This document shows positions 6,992-16,544 of a stretch of 64,000 nt of DNA, piece after piece. This stretch comes from Psychrobacter sp. JCM 18902 (GTDB lineage: Bacteria; Pseudomonadota; Gammaproteobacteria; Pseudomonadales; Moraxellaceae), in the NCBI RefSeq assembly GCF_904846615.1, contig NZ_CAJHBK010000001.1, positions 2,976,001 through 3,040,000 of the forward strand, written 5' to 3'. Both the position numbers and the translations under genes were made by a program. The notes under the pieces are model-generated. The model worked only from the letters and a program-made list of their open reading frames with translations. It made no database searches and was not told the DNA's origin. How positions within the stretch are numbered: position 1 is the stretch's first letter; every line of letters starts with the position of its first letter.

Positions 6992-9900
6992 ATGATGACC
7001 ATCGCCGGACAACCGTTTCTTACCGATTTTCAGACGCAGCAACTCATCAGTCAGTTTCAGCAAAAAACCGAGCTAAATGTCAGCCAAATCCATACCCAGC
7101 AAGTGTATGTGTTATCACGAGAACTAGAAGGTGATGAGCATAAAAAAGCGCTAGACTTACTTGCTGTCGACAGTAGCACTGTCCTTGAAGCCCCAAAAAG
7201 CAATCAATTGCAAGTCATCGTTGGTCCACGTTTTGGCACTATATCGCCATGGGCGAGTAAAGCGACCGATATCTTTAATAACTGTGAAATTGCGATCAAT
7301 CGCGTTGAGCGTGTCGTTGTCTATACGCTTACCATCGATAGCAAGATCAGTGAAAAGCTGTCTACTGCCGCTGAGCAGGTGTTGTTTGACCGTATGACTC
7401 AGAGCTTGGTCTATAACTTGAGCGATGTCAGTAAATTGTTCGACGATCAAGCGCCAGCATCACTGAATCATATCGATGTCATCGGACAAGGTCAGTCAGC
7501 GCTAGAATCAGCCAACACAGAATTCGGCTTTGCGCTATCTGTCGAAGATATTGATTATCTGATGAATGCGTATGTCAATGAGCTAAAGCGCAATCCAACG
7601 GACGTTGAGTTGATGATGTTTGCACAGGCCAACTCAGAGCATTGCCGTCATAAGATTTTCAACGCTGAATGGACAGTTGATGGTGAAGTTCAGCCAAAGT
7701 CATTGTTCCAAATGATTAAGAACACTTATAAAGCCAATCCACAAGGTATCTTGTCAGCGTATAAAGACAATGCCGCGGTAATGGCAGGTTCTGAGGGTAT
7801 GCGTTTTTATCCAATTCCTACCGACGCGATGGACGTAAACTCTGCCCATCCTTATGACTTTCATCAAGAAGAAATCGATATTTTAATGAAAGTCGAAACC
7901 CATAACCATCCAACAGCGATTGCCCCTTATTCGGGTGCGGCGACGGGTGCTGGTGGCGAGATTCGTGATGAAGGCGCAACTGGTCGAGGCGGTAAGCCAA
8001 AAGCAGGTCTCACAGGCTTCCACGTATCACATCTACATATCCCAGAGCTTAGCGAAAAGTGGGAGCAGTCAGGTCAACTGAGTACGCAGGCTTACGGTAC
8101 GCCAGATCGTATGGCAACCAGCCTTGAGATTATGACTGAAGCACCACTCGGTTCAGCCAACTTCTCAAACGAGTTTGGTCGTCCTAATCTATGCGGTTAT
8201 TTCCGTAGCTTCCAGCTTGATATCTCAGCGGCAAAAGACGGCAGCGAGATGCGCGGCTATCATAAGCCAATCATGCTGGCAGGTGGTTACGGCAATATCA
8301 AACGCAACCTCATTGAAAAAAATGCTATTCAACAAGGTGATTTATTAATCGTCCTTGGTGGTCCTGCGATGCAAATCGGTCTTGGTGGCGGTGCAGCCTC
8401 TTCGGTTGATAGTGGTGACCTTGATGAAGGCTTGGATTTTGCCTCAGTTCAGCGTGACAATGCTGAGATGGAGCGTCGCTGCCAAGAAGTTCTAGATCGC
8501 TGCTGGGCTCTCGCTGGTAGTGATGTTGATGCCAGCAATAACGGCAAAGACGGTAACCCTATCGTGTCATTGCATGATGTGGGCGCGGGCGGTATCTCTA
8601 ATGCGATGCCAGAATTGGTCAATGACCACGAGATGGGCGCGGTACTAAATCTGCGTAAAGTTCCATCATTAGAAGCTGGCATGTCGCCAATGGCCATCTG
8701 GTCAAATGAAGCGCAAGAGCGTTATGTCCTTGCGATTCATCCAGAAAGCGAAGCCCAATTCGATGCTATCTGTGCGCGTGAGCGTTGCCCGTATGCCATC
8801 TTGGGAACAGCCACGGATGTCCGTCAGCTGGTCGTTGACGATACCTTGCTCGCTGAGCAGCCTGTCGATATGCCGATGCAAGTATTGCTAGGTGGCACGC
8901 CGAAGATGAAGCGTAGCTTTAAGCGTTCTGACAGCAGCTTGCCAGCATTAGAGTTAGGCGATGTTAATTTAGCTGAGTCTATCAAAGACGTGTTGCGTCA
9001 TCCAACGGTCGCTAGTAAATCATTCTTGATCAGCATTGGTGACCGTTCTATCACAGGTATGGTCGTGCGTGATCAGTATGTGGGTCGCTATCAAGTGCCC
9101 GTATCTGACTGTGCGGTGACAGCGTCAGGCTTGATTGCGCTCGATGGTCAGGTGATGAGCGGTGAAGCGATGAGTATTGGTGAGCGTACACCAGTCGCCC
9201 TAATCAGCCCACAAGCCTCAGCACGCCTTGCCATTGGTGAAGCGATTACCAACATCGCTGGTGCGCGTATTGCTCAGTTGTCTGATATCACAATGTCGGC
9301 GAACTGGATGGCAGCCTGTGGTGATGATGCAGAAGACGCAGCATTATTTGACGCTGTCTATACCGTCGGTGAAGAGCTGTGCCCAGCACTGGGTATCGCT
9401 ATCCCAGTCGGTAAAGACTCGCTATCAATGCGTGCCAACTGGACTGACAGCAGTGAAGCAGGTGAGACGGATAAATCAGTCGTATCACCAATGAGCCTCG
9501 TGATTACTGCGTTTGCTCCTGTGGTTGACGTGGCAAAAACGCTAACCCCTGAGCTAATCAATGGCGACAGCGCGTTCTACCGTATTGATTTGTCTAAAGG
9601 CAAGCTACGTCTAGGTGGTTCAATCCTTGCGCAAACGCTGAGCCAGTTGGGTAACGATTGCCCAGATTTGGCACAGCCGAGCGACTTGGTCGACTTCTTT
9701 AACTTTGTCCAAGCGGGCAATGCACAAGGTGTCATCAGCGCCTATCACGATATCGGTGATGGCGGTCTACTAGCGACCATCGCTGAGATGCAGTTCACTA
9801 GCCGTCAAGGTATCAAGCTGTCATTGACCGACAATAACTTACTCGGTCAGCTGTTCAGTGAAGAATTGGGCGCAGTCATCCAAGTATTGCCAGAAAACGT

Positions 9901-11002
9901 CGCTGCTCTCATGCAATTGGCAGAAGAGTTTAACGTTGCTGACATGCTCAGCCTCGTTGGTCAAAGCTCGGAAGAAGACAGTCTCCTTATCCAAACGCCA
10001 ACCCTTATGGGTGATGACACTTTACGCTTCAGCCGTACTGAATTGCAGCAAGCATGGACGCAGGTCAGCTATCAAATCGCCCGTCGCCGTGATAACCCAG
10101 CGTGTGTACAGCAAGAGTATGACTTAATCGCTGATGCGAGCCATCAAGGCCTCATCGCTGCGCCAAACTTTGATTTGAATCAGAAAGTTGAAGAGCCATA
10201 TGTAAACAGTCGCGCTGATTCTGATAACAGCAAACCAAGAGTCGCTATCTTGCGTGAGCAAGGCGTCAACGGTCAGACAGAAATGGCAGCAGGCTTTACC
10301 CAAGCTGGATTTGAAGCGGTCGATGTACACATGAGCGATCTACTGAATGGTCGCATTAATCTACGTGACTTCGATGGTCTGGTCGCTTGTGGTGGCTTTA
10401 GTTATGGTGATGTATTGGGTGCAGGCTCTGGCTGGGCAAACTCTATCTTGTTCCATGACGAGCTACGCATGCAGTTTGTCCGCTTCTTTGCCCGTCCTGA
10501 GACTTTCTCACTAGGTGTCTGTAACGGTTGTCAGATGATGGCTCAGCTAAAAGACCTCATCCCAGGCGCGGATAATTTCCCACGCTTCATCGCTAATAAA
10601 TCGGCGCGTTTTGAAGGGCGTACGGTCAATGTCAAAATCGAGCGTACCAAGTCGATCTTCTTCAAGGGTATGCAAGACAGCATCTTGCCAATCGCTGTGG
10701 CGCATGGTGAAGGCTATGCCACATTGAATACGACTGAAATCGACGGTATGGCCAAACACGGTCAGCTCGCGATGCGCTTCGTCGATAGTCAAGGTCATCC
10801 AACCGAGACGTATCCGCTCAATCCAAACGGTTCGGTCGGCGGTGTCACTGGTCTATGTAGCACGGATGGTCGTGTGACGATTATGATGCCACATCCTGAG
10901 CGTAACCTAAAAGCCTATAACCACAGCTGGAAACCAGAAGAGTGGGATGAGGACGGTGCGTGGATGCGTATGTTCCGTAATGCTCGTACTTGGTTACGCT
11001 AG
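6992..11002 (+). CDS. purL: phosphoribosylformylglycinamidine synthase (single-chain)
   Basis: This encodes 1336 aa, usual for the large gammaproteobacterial enzyme. It converts FGAR, glutamine and ATP to FGAM in purine synthesis. In order: N-terminal PurS-like domain; linker with NSEHCRHKIFN near residue 215; synthetase halves with VETHNHPTAIAPYSGAATGAGGEIRDEG split around residues 300-330, and GVGAGG-type loops; C-terminal class I glutaminase with the nucleophile in LGVCNGCQMMAQL near residue 1175 and the partner HGEGYA and PHPERN. ATGATG gives two adjacent starts; the first is taken. No neighbouring purine genes. A terminator follows at 11135. Confidence 0.97.
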   Translation: MMTIAGQPFLTDFQTQQLISQFQQKTELNVSQIHTQQVYVLSRELEGDEHKKALDLLAVDSSTVLEAPKSNQLQVIVGPRFGTISPWASKATDIFNNCEIAINRVERVVVYTLTIDSKISEKLSTAAEQVLFDRMTQSLVYNLSDVSKLFDDQAPASLNHIDVIGQGQSALESANTEFGFALSVEDIDYLMNAYVNELKRNPTDVELMMFAQANSEHCRHKIFNAEWTVDGEVQPKSLFQMIKNTYKANPQGILSAYKDNAAVMAGSEGMRFYPIPTDAMDVNSAHPYDFHQEEIDILMKVETHNHPTAIAPYSGAATGAGGEIRDEGATGRGGKPKAGLTGFHVSHLHIPELSEKWEQSGQLSTQAYGTPDRMATSLEIMTEAPLGSANFSNEFGRPNLCGYFRSFQLDISAAKDGSEMRGYHKPIMLAGGYGNIKRNLIEKNAIQQGDLLIVLGGPAMQIGLGGGAASSVDSGDLDEGLDFASVQRDNAEMERRCQEVLDRCWALAGSDVDASNNGKDGNPIVSLHDVGAGGISNAMPELVNDHEMGAVLNLRKVPSLEAGMSPMAIWSNEAQERYVLAIHPESEAQFDAICARERCPYAILGTATDVRQLVVDDTLLAEQPVDMPMQVLLGGTPKMKRSFKRSDSSLPALELGDVNLAESIKDVLRHPTVASKSFLISIGDRSITGMVVRDQYVGRYQVPVSDCAVTASGLIALDGQVMSGEAMSIGERTPVALISPQASARLAIGEAITNIAGARIAQLSDITMSANWMAACGDDAEDAALFDAVYTVGEELCPALGIAIPVGKDSLSMRANWTDSSEAGETDKSVVSPMSLVITAFAPVVDVAKTLTPELINGDSAFYRIDLSKGKLRLGGSILAQTLSQLGNDCPDLAQPSDLVDFFNFVQAGNAQGVISAYHDIGDGGLLATIAEMQFTSRQGIKLSLTDNNLLGQLFSEELGAVIQVLPENVAALMQLAEEFNVADMLSLVGQSSEEDSLLIQTPTLMGDDTLRFSRTELQQAWTQVSYQIARRRDNPACVQQEYDLIADASHQGLIAAPNFDLNQKVEEPYVNSRADSDNSKPRVAILREQGVNGQTEMAAGFTQAGFEAVDVHMSDLLNGRINLRDFDGLVACGGFSYGDVLGAGSGWANSILFHDELRMQFVRFFARPETFSLGVCNGCQMMAQLKDLIPGADNFPRFIANKSARFEGRTVNVKIERTKSIFFKGMQDSILPIAVAHGEGYATLNTTEIDGMAKHGQLAMRFVDSQGHPTETYPLNPNGSVGGVTGLCSTDGRVTIMMPHPERNLKAYNHSWKPEEWDEDGAWMRMFRNARTWLR

Positions 11003-11134
11003 TCGCAAACCTAGATGCTTGATTAGCTTCATCAAACTTGCTGAGCCTACGACGTGTAGTGCTTGCGCATGTTTTCCTCGCTACTCAAACCTCTAGCAAT
11101 TGCTGATAATTTTAGATAGCTGTTTGTTGAAATG

Positions 11135-11162
11135 AAAAGGTGGGCTTAGGCTCACCTTTTTT
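11135..11162 (+). terminator. terminator after purL
   Basis: An AAAAGGTG/CACCTTTT stem with a G-rich inner part is followed by TTTTTT. It lies about 135 bp past the purL stop, just before the convergent ImmA/IrrE gene. Confidence 0.75.
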
Positions 11163-11180
11163 GTGTTTGGAGTAATGATC

Positions 11181-12260
11181 TTAGAGTAATTTCAGTCTAG
11201 GCTTAGTGTTTTTACTGATTAACTTGAACGTTATATCATCTAAAATTTGATAGCCAAAATCAATATTTTCATAAAAATTCCTACCTTCTTTTTCTAAGAG
11301 AACCTTAATAATCTTATTAAGTAGAATCGGTTGTTCACGTTCAATAGGTTCAGGTTCTAACTTATTATATCCTTGTTTACTAAACTCGATACAATTAGAA
11401 CGATAAAGCCAATCAGTTAATAATCCATTAGTGTGTAAGTTATAGTTCATAGCTGCAAGAGATACTTTCCAGTATTTTTTATAGCTGATTAGATTCGGTA
11501 GATTTAGATTGTTTGGAGCCATAACTACAAATGCTTCTCTCGGCATTAAAAAACTGGAAGCAAACCTATCAGCTTCGTGCTCTTTGTCCTTCATATTTTC
11601 AAGTACATTTTTATCATCACTGTGCAGAACTAAGTGACCAAGTTCATGAGCAGCATCGAAGCGCATTCTTTCTGCTGACTTCGCTGTATTCAAAAATACT
11701 ATAGGTCGCCCATCATGATAAAAAGAGAATGCATCAACTTCTTTTACTTCCATTGGCAAACGGAATACTGCAATACCATGTGATTCGAGTAGGGCAATAA
11801 TGTTTTTAATCGGTAGAATACCTAATTGCCAATCGCCACGAAGTGTTAAAGCAGCTTTTTCAGGCTCATTAACCAAAGTATCAATATCGAAGCCTTGGAA
11901 AATGGGAAGATTAGATATTGTTTTGTCAAAATACTCTAAGGTTTGAATTGCAAACTCACTGTAAGCAAGTGCAGAATTTCTGTACTGAGCTTTTATACGG
12001 CTATATGAACGAAAGAAAATTTGCTCATCTACCACTTGTGTTTTGAAAGTGGAGTTAAAGAAGTCAAAAGGTAGGTTTAATGACTCACTTAACTTGACTA
12101 CTTTTTCGAAATCAGGCACTGAAGGTTTATTCTCGTTCAAATAGTTTGAAATTGTAGCTTCAGTACATGACAATATATTTGCTAGATCTTTATTCGTTTT
12201 CCCCTTTAAGTCTTTAGCTATTTTTAGACGGCGCTTATTGAATTCAAAGTTACTCTTCAT
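11181..12260 (-). CDS. HTH (XRE) plus ImmA/IrrE family zinc metallopeptidase
   Basis: This encodes 359 aa from the ATG at 12260 (an ATG at 12269 and a TTG at 12287 are alternatives). The N-terminal 60 residues form an XRE-type helix-turn-helix: NKDLANILSCTEATISNYLN. The middle carries the gluzincin motif HELGH at about residues 205-209 inside MRFDAAHELGHLVLHSD, then the third ligand in EHEADRFASSFLMPREAF. Proteins of this build cleave or regulate a partner repressor or toxin. Its 5' end overlaps the upstream 240-aa gene by 11 bp, which suggests coupled translation and a functional pair. The DNA is AT-richer than purL or tdh. The target is unknown; it may be the partner itself. Confidence 0.88.
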   Translation of the reverse strand: MKSNFEFNKRRLKIAKDLKGKTNKDLANILSCTEATISNYLNENKPSVPDFEKVVKLSESLNLPFDFFNSTFKTQVVDEQIFFRSYSRIKAQYRNSALAYSEFAIQTLEYFDKTISNLPIFQGFDIDTLVNEPEKAALTLRGDWQLGILPIKNIIALLESHGIAVFRLPMEVKEVDAFSFYHDGRPIVFLNTAKSAERMRFDAAHELGHLVLHSDDKNVLENMKDKEHEADRFASSFLMPREAFVVMAPNNLNLPNLISYKKYWKVSLAAMNYNLHTNGLLTDWLYRSNCIEFSKQGYNKLEPEPIEREQPILLNKIIKVLLEKEGRNFYENIDFGYQILDDITFKLISKNTKPRLKLL

Positions 12261-12972
12261 TGCTCGCATTTTTATACCCAATTTCAAACGAGTCCTCGTT
12301 CACTGATTCATCAGCAAACTCACTCATATATGACTGAACCTCATTTTCTGAATCTGAAGAAAACATCAATCTACAATCATGATCAGTTGGAAAAATTTTT
12401 CCATCATCCATTACTATATAAGACATTGGTCTTGCAAGTTCATAAATTAAACTTGGAGCATCATCTTGATAAATTTCGTGTTTTCTTGAAGGATAATATA
12501 GAACCCAAGTTTCTAGTTTCTCGCTAGTCATATTTCTATATTTATTTATATCAATTTTATGTTTCGTCTCAATACCTTTTGAACAGTTGGAGGAAATCGG
12601 CAAGTTCATATTACCTAAAGCGTCATTACTGGACATGATAATAATTTGAATATTGTTATCAACGATGGTTAATGTAGGTTGTCCTTGACCTCGGCTAAAT
12701 TCGATTTCGTTAGAAATTAATTGTAGGGCTATGTTTTCCCCAATGTCACCCCAACGCGCTATACCGCTTGCACAGTTTACCTTAGTTTTCATATTGAAAT
12801 TTTGATCAGCTTTTTGAATAGCATCGAAAATGACTTGAGGAGTAAAACCGAATTTATTCTTCAAAATTTCCACGGCTTCGCTATTGTTTATAAGCTCACC
12901 ATCTGTGTTGCGGCTATCTAAGTCGCTGAAGATTTCATACTGTGGTGCTTGGTACATATTAGTTTCATCCAT
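12250..12972 (-). CDS. unknown protein paired with the ImmA/IrrE peptidase
   Basis: This encodes 240 aa from the ATG at 12972; a second ATG at 12957 is possible. There is no signal peptide or membrane segment, and the C-terminus is very acidic. I do not recognise a family or a catalytic motif. Visible landmarks are ARWGDIGENIALQLIS near residue 70, a central beta-rich part LTIVDNNIQIIIMSS, and a pair of YYPSRKHEIYQDD and ELARPMSYIVMDDG in the second half. It is the first gene of a two-gene unit whose second gene is the HTH-peptidase. By analogy with known Xre-ImmA/IrrE modules it could be a toxin, a substrate or an effector; this is inference only. Confidence 0.7.
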   Translation of the reverse strand: MDETNMYQAPQYEIFSDLDSRNTDGELINNSEAVEILKNKFGFTPQVIFDAIQKADQNFNMKTKVNCASGIARWGDIGENIALQLISNEIEFSRGQGQPTLTIVDNNIQIIIMSSNDALGNMNLPISSNCSKGIETKHKIDINKYRNMTSEKLETWVLYYPSRKHEIYQDDAPSLIYELARPMSYIVMDDGKIFPTDHDCRLMFSSDSENEVQSYMSEFADESVNEDSFEIGYKNASNEE

Positions 12973-13064
12973 GTAATTTTTATAAATTATAACATCATAT
13001 GATGTGTTAAAAAATAAAAATATCGATTAAGATCATTTTTTTATACATAATGATTTAATCAAAA

Positions 13065-13241
13065 TTACTCACTATCCAAACCCTTCTGAGCCTCAGCAAT
13101 CAACTCATGAATCTTAGCACTTTCCTTTAGCACGCAAGCATCATAGGCAGAGAGCGGCTTAGACTCATGCTCCTTTTCCTGATCTTGTTTGGCTTTTTCT
13201 GCTAAATATTTTTCAAGTTTATCAGCTTCAGAATTACCCAT
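13065..13241 (-). CDS. 58-aa charged protein of unknown function
   Basis: The frame runs from ATG at 13241 to TAA at 13065. A near-perfect ribosome site GGAGGAT sits 6 nt before the start, and is the main reason to accept it. The first half (MGNSEADKLEKYLAEKAKQD and following) is a Lys/Glu-rich, probably helical stretch; then comes KPLSAYDACVLKESAKIHEL. No signal peptide. I do not recognise a family. It lies between the tdh terminator and the ImmA/IrrE pair and could be the first gene of a minus-strand unit with them, although 92 bp separate it from the next start. Confidence 0.7.
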   Translation of the reverse strand: MGNSEADKLEKYLAEKAKQDQEKEHESKPLSAYDACVLKESAKIHELIAEAQKGLDSE

Positions 13242-13271
13242 AGCTTATCCTCCGTATGATTTTTACTCTAT

Positions 13272-13298
13272 AAAAAACGGCACTGAAATCAGTGCCGT
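13272..13298 (-). terminator. terminator after kbl-tdh
   Basis: A 10-bp stem ACGGCACTGA/TCAGTGCCGT is followed, on the minus strand, by TTTTTT. It lies about 60 bp past the tdh stop. Confidence 0.85.
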
Positions 13299-13360
13299 CT
13301 TATAAGTCGTAATAATTTAAACCCTAACCACGACTCATCAAATACTGATGTACCACGTTA

Positions 13361-14386
13361 TCAATCCCAGCTTAAAATCACCTTACCGCATTGCCCACTT
13401 TCCATGATATCAAAGCCTTCTTGGAAGTCATCAATGTGCATGCGGTGGGTAATGATGGGCGATAAATCAATACCGCTAATCAGCATTTGCTCCATCTGAT
13501 ACCACGTCTCCCACATCTCACGGCCATAAATGCCTTTTAGGGTTAACGCCTTAAAAATAATCTTGCTCCAATCCACCGTGGTGGTGTTCGGTAAAATGCC
13601 CAAAAGAGAGATTTTAGAGCCGTTATACATGTTACTAATCATCGAATCAAAAGCCTGAGGCGAGCCTGACATTTCAAGCCCAATATCAAAGCCGTGCATT
13701 TTTAACTCAGCAATGGCACCTTCGATGGTTTCACCTTTGGCTGGGTTGATGGTCATGGTCGCGCCCATTTTTTTGGCAAGCGCTAGGCGATAATCACTGA
13801 TATCACTGACCACAATATTACGCGCCCCTGCGAAGCGGCAAATCGCTGTCGCCATAGAACCAATCAGTCCCGCACCCGTGATTAGCACATCTTCACCAAG
13901 GACAGGAAATGAAAGGGCAGTATGCGTGGCATTGCCAAAGGGGTCCATGATGGCTGCCATCTCATCGCTGATACGCTCATCGAGCTTGATGACATTATCG
14001 GCAGGTATCACCAAATATTCGGCAAACGCGCCATCGCGGTCGACGCCCACGCCGATGGTGTTTTCACACACATGCAGCTTGCCACGGCGGCAGTTACGGC
14101 AATGCCCACAAGCGATATGTCCTTCGCCAGTGACTCGGTCGCCCACTTCAAAGTGCTTCACACCATCGCCTATTTCGCTAATGATACCGACGTATTCGTG
14201 TCCGATAATCATTGGTGTCTTGATGGTTCTTTCTGACCACTCATCCCACTTATAAATGTGCAAATCTGTACCACAAATGGCGGTTTTCTTAATTTTGATT
14301 TTAACGTCATTGATGCCAACAGTAGGTTCTGGCATGTCTTGCATCCAGATGCCTTTTTTGGCATGGGCTTTAACCAGTGCTTTCAT
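13361..14386 (-). CDS. tdh: L-threonine 3-dehydrogenase
   Basis: This encodes 341 aa, exactly the usual size. It oxidises threonine with NAD+ to 2-amino-3-ketobutyrate. The catalytic zinc site is in [15 protein letters not shown] and GHEYVG near residues 36-72, and the structural zinc cysteines are in [16 protein letters not shown] near residues 93-108. The Rossmann motif GAGLIGSMA lies near 170. It follows kbl by 77 bp on the same strand, and the two enzymes work in sequence, so kbl-tdh is an operon ending at the 13.28 kb terminator. Confidence 0.96.
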   Translation of the reverse strand: MKALVKAHAKKGIWMQDMPEPTVGINDVKIKIKKTAICGTDLHIYKWDEWSERTIKTPMIIGHEYVGIISEIGDGVKHFEVGDRVTGEGHIACGHCRNCRRGKLHVCENTIGVGVDRDGAFAEYLVIPADNVIKLDERISDEMAAIMDPFGNATHTALSFPVLGEDVLITGAGLIGSMATAICRFAGARNIVVSDISDYRLALAKKMGATMTINPAKGETIEGAIAELKMHGFDIGLEMSGSPQAFDSMISNMYNGSKISLLGILPNTTTVDWSKIIFKALTLKGIYGREMWETWYQMEQMLISGIDLSPIITHRMHIDDFQEGFDIMESGQCGKVILSWD

Positions 14387-14463
14387 ACTTTTCTCTTATT
14401 TAACGGTGTTGTACTTAATGGTTGAATCTAGCGAGTGAATACCGAACAAATACCGAACGATGC

Positions 14464-15654
14464 TTAATCAATCACTTTCATTTGCTTGGCGACTTTGATA
14501 AAGGCGGTGATACACTTGTCTAGCTGCTCGCGAGTATGGGCAGCAGAGAGCTGGACACGGATGCGAGCTTGGTCTTTGGGTACGACAGGGTAGAAGAAGC
14601 CAATCACATAAATGCCTTCTTCAAGCAGTGCGTCTGCCATCTGTTGCGAGACGTTGGCGTCATAAAGCATGACCGCACAAATTGCCGATGCGGTGGGCTT
14701 GATATCGAAGCCTGCATCTTGCATTTTTTTCACAAAGTAGGCGGTATTTTCATGCAATTTATCTTGTAGGGTATTGTCTTGCGATAGCATTTCAAACGCT
14801 TTTACCCCAGCGGCAGCCACCATAGGAGGAATAGAGTTTGAAAACAGATACGGACGTGAGCGCTGACGCAACATCTCAACGATTTCTTTTTTACCCGTGG
14901 TAAAGCCGCCAATAGCACCGCCAAATGCCTTACCCAAAGTGCCAGTGATCAGCTCAATATCACCACGTAGATCAAACAATTCAGTCACGCCGCCACCAGT
15001 GTGACCGACCACGCCTGCTGAATGCGACTCGTCAATCATTATCATGGCATCATATTTTTGTGCCAACGCATAAATCTCATCCATTGGCGCGACATTACCA
15101 TCCATCGAAAACACACCATCGGTCACAATCAAACGAAAACGCTGTGCTTGTGCCGCTTGTAATTGAGTTTCTAAATCCTGCATATCCGCATTTGCATAGC
15201 GATAACGGGCCGCTTTACACAGGCGCACACCGTCGATGATTGAGGCATGATTTAATGAATCAGAAATAATGGCGTCCTCAGCGGTCAGCAGTGGCTCAAA
15301 GGCACCGCCATTCGCATCGAAACAGGCCGCATAAAGAATCGTGTCTTCGGTATTAAAAAACTTAGAAATCGCCGCTTCTAATTGCTTATGCAAATCTTGC
15401 GTCCCACAAATAAACCGTACCGATGACATGCCATAACCTGAGTTTTCAATGGCCCCGATAGCCGCCTTTTTAATCTCAGGGTGATCAGACAGTCCAAGGT
15501 AATTATTGGCACAAAAATTAAGCATCTCACGGCCATCGGCGATCTTGATGAGCGCATCTTGCGGAGAGGTGATCACGCGCTCAGTTTTATACAGTCCTGC
15601 CGCGCGTATATCGCTGATTTCTTGTTGTAAATGCTTCTGAAAGTCTTGATACAT
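14464..15654 (-). CDS. kbl: 2-amino-3-ketobutyrate CoA ligase (glycine C-acetyltransferase)
   Basis: This encodes 396 aa with AAGGAA before the ATG. It is a PLP enzyme of the alpha-oxoamine synthase family that splits 2-amino-3-ketobutyrate with CoA to glycine and acetyl-CoA. The PLP lysine lies in TGTLGKAFGGAIGGF near residue 243. NFCANNYLGLSDHP and DESHSAGVVGHTGGG are the other family blocks. As the first gene of kbl-tdh it turns threonine into glycine and acetyl-CoA. No regulatory site is evident upstream. Confidence 0.96.
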   Translation of the reverse strand: MYQDFQKHLQQEISDIRAAGLYKTERVITSPQDALIKIADGREMLNFCANNYLGLSDHPEIKKAAIGAIENSGYGMSSVRFICGTQDLHKQLEAAISKFFNTEDTILYAACFDANGGAFEPLLTAEDAIISDSLNHASIIDGVRLCKAARYRYANADMQDLETQLQAAQAQRFRLIVTDGVFSMDGNVAPMDEIYALAQKYDAMIMIDESHSAGVVGHTGGGVTELFDLRGDIELITGTLGKAFGGAIGGFTTGKKEIVEMLRQRSRPYLFSNSIPPMVAAAGVKAFEMLSQDNTLQDKLHENTAYFVKKMQDAGFDIKPTASAICAVMLYDANVSQQMADALLEEGIYVIGFFYPVVPKDQARIRVQLSAAHTREQLDKCITAFIKVAKQMKVID

Positions 15655-15747
15655 AAAGATTCCTTTTTTAATATTATTAGCGTTTTTATTGATAATGCAG
15701 ATATTAGGACTGCTGATAGAACCAAACTATTTGCTTATTAATACGGG

Positions 15748-16494
15748 TTAAGCACAGATGTCTAAATACTGACGCACGACATTATCCATGCCTTGCTCCA
15801 ATGATTCAATCGTAAATGCATGACCAATCGACACTTCAGCGATATCACTAAGCGCGAGCAAGTCAGCCAAATTTTCCAAATTCAAATCATGACCCGCATT
15901 GACGCGGATGCCGTTTTGATTAGCTAGATTAATACAGTCGCTAAAGCGTTGCTTGACCTCATCGAAATCAATATTGTCATCGCTCTTACCATTACTGTAG
16001 GCGCGCGCCCATTCTTCGGTATACATCTCGATCGTTTGTACATCGCTCTCGATGACGGCTTTGATTTGTTCGATATCAGGGTCGATGAACACCGCACAGC
16101 GCGTACCAAAGGCTTGCAGCTCTTTACTCAACGTTGATAAAAACTCATGATGGGTGATGATATCAAAGCCATGATCCGAGGTCAGCTGATCGTCACTGTC
16201 TGGCACGAGCGTACATTGATGCGGTTTTACTTCACGGATAATCTTTAAGAACTGCTCGTTTGGATTGCCTTCGATATTGAACTCAATCTCTGGGTAGTCC
16301 TTTAAAAATGCACTGATATCATAGACATCTTGATATCTGATATGACGCTCATCGGGTCTCGGGTGTACGGTAAAGCCTTTAACCCCTAGGTCAATCAGCT
16401 TTTTCACAAAGTACAATAAGTTAGGGTAGTCAGTGCCGCGCGAGTTGCGGATTAAAGCCAATTTATTCAAATTTACGCTAAATAATGTGCTCAT
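15748..16494 (-). CDS. pdxJ: pyridoxine 5'-phosphate synthase
   Basis: This encodes 248 aa, AAGGAA before the ATG. PdxJ condenses 3-amino-1-hydroxyacetone phosphate with 1-deoxyxylulose 5-phosphate to pyridoxine phosphate (dxs, which supplies DXP, is at 52.9 kb). Family blocks: SVNLNKLALIRNSRG at the N-terminus, GFTVHPRPDERHI near residue 40, FNIEGNP near 72, VPDSDDQLTSDHG near 97 and the C-terminal AGHDLNLENL and SIGHAFTIESL. In many relatives residue EGNP and DSDD positions differ slightly (the DSDD replaces the more common EKR wording), which marks a divergent subgroup. Single gene. Confidence 0.92.
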   Translation of the reverse strand: MSTLFSVNLNKLALIRNSRGTDYPNLLYFVKKLIDLGVKGFTVHPRPDERHIRYQDVYDISAFLKDYPEIEFNIEGNPNEQFLKIIREVKPHQCTLVPDSDDQLTSDHGFDIITHHEFLSTLSKELQAFGTRCAVFIDPDIEQIKAVIESDVQTIEMYTEEWARAYSNGKSDDNIDFDEVKQRFSDCINLANQNGIRVNAGHDLNLENLADLLALSDIAEVSIGHAFTIESLEQGMDNVVRQYLDICA

Positions 16495-16544
16495 AGTATT
16501 TCCTTTCTCATTGTTGTTATGGATATATTTTTGGTTATTAATGG

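Noticed and set aside
10547..10798. 83-aa minus-strand frame within purL
   Set aside because: Shadow of the certain purL frame on the other strand.
13065..13260. Possible prophage or integron edge around the AT-rich pocket
   Set aside because: No integrase, att-like direct repeats or tRNA found at either side.
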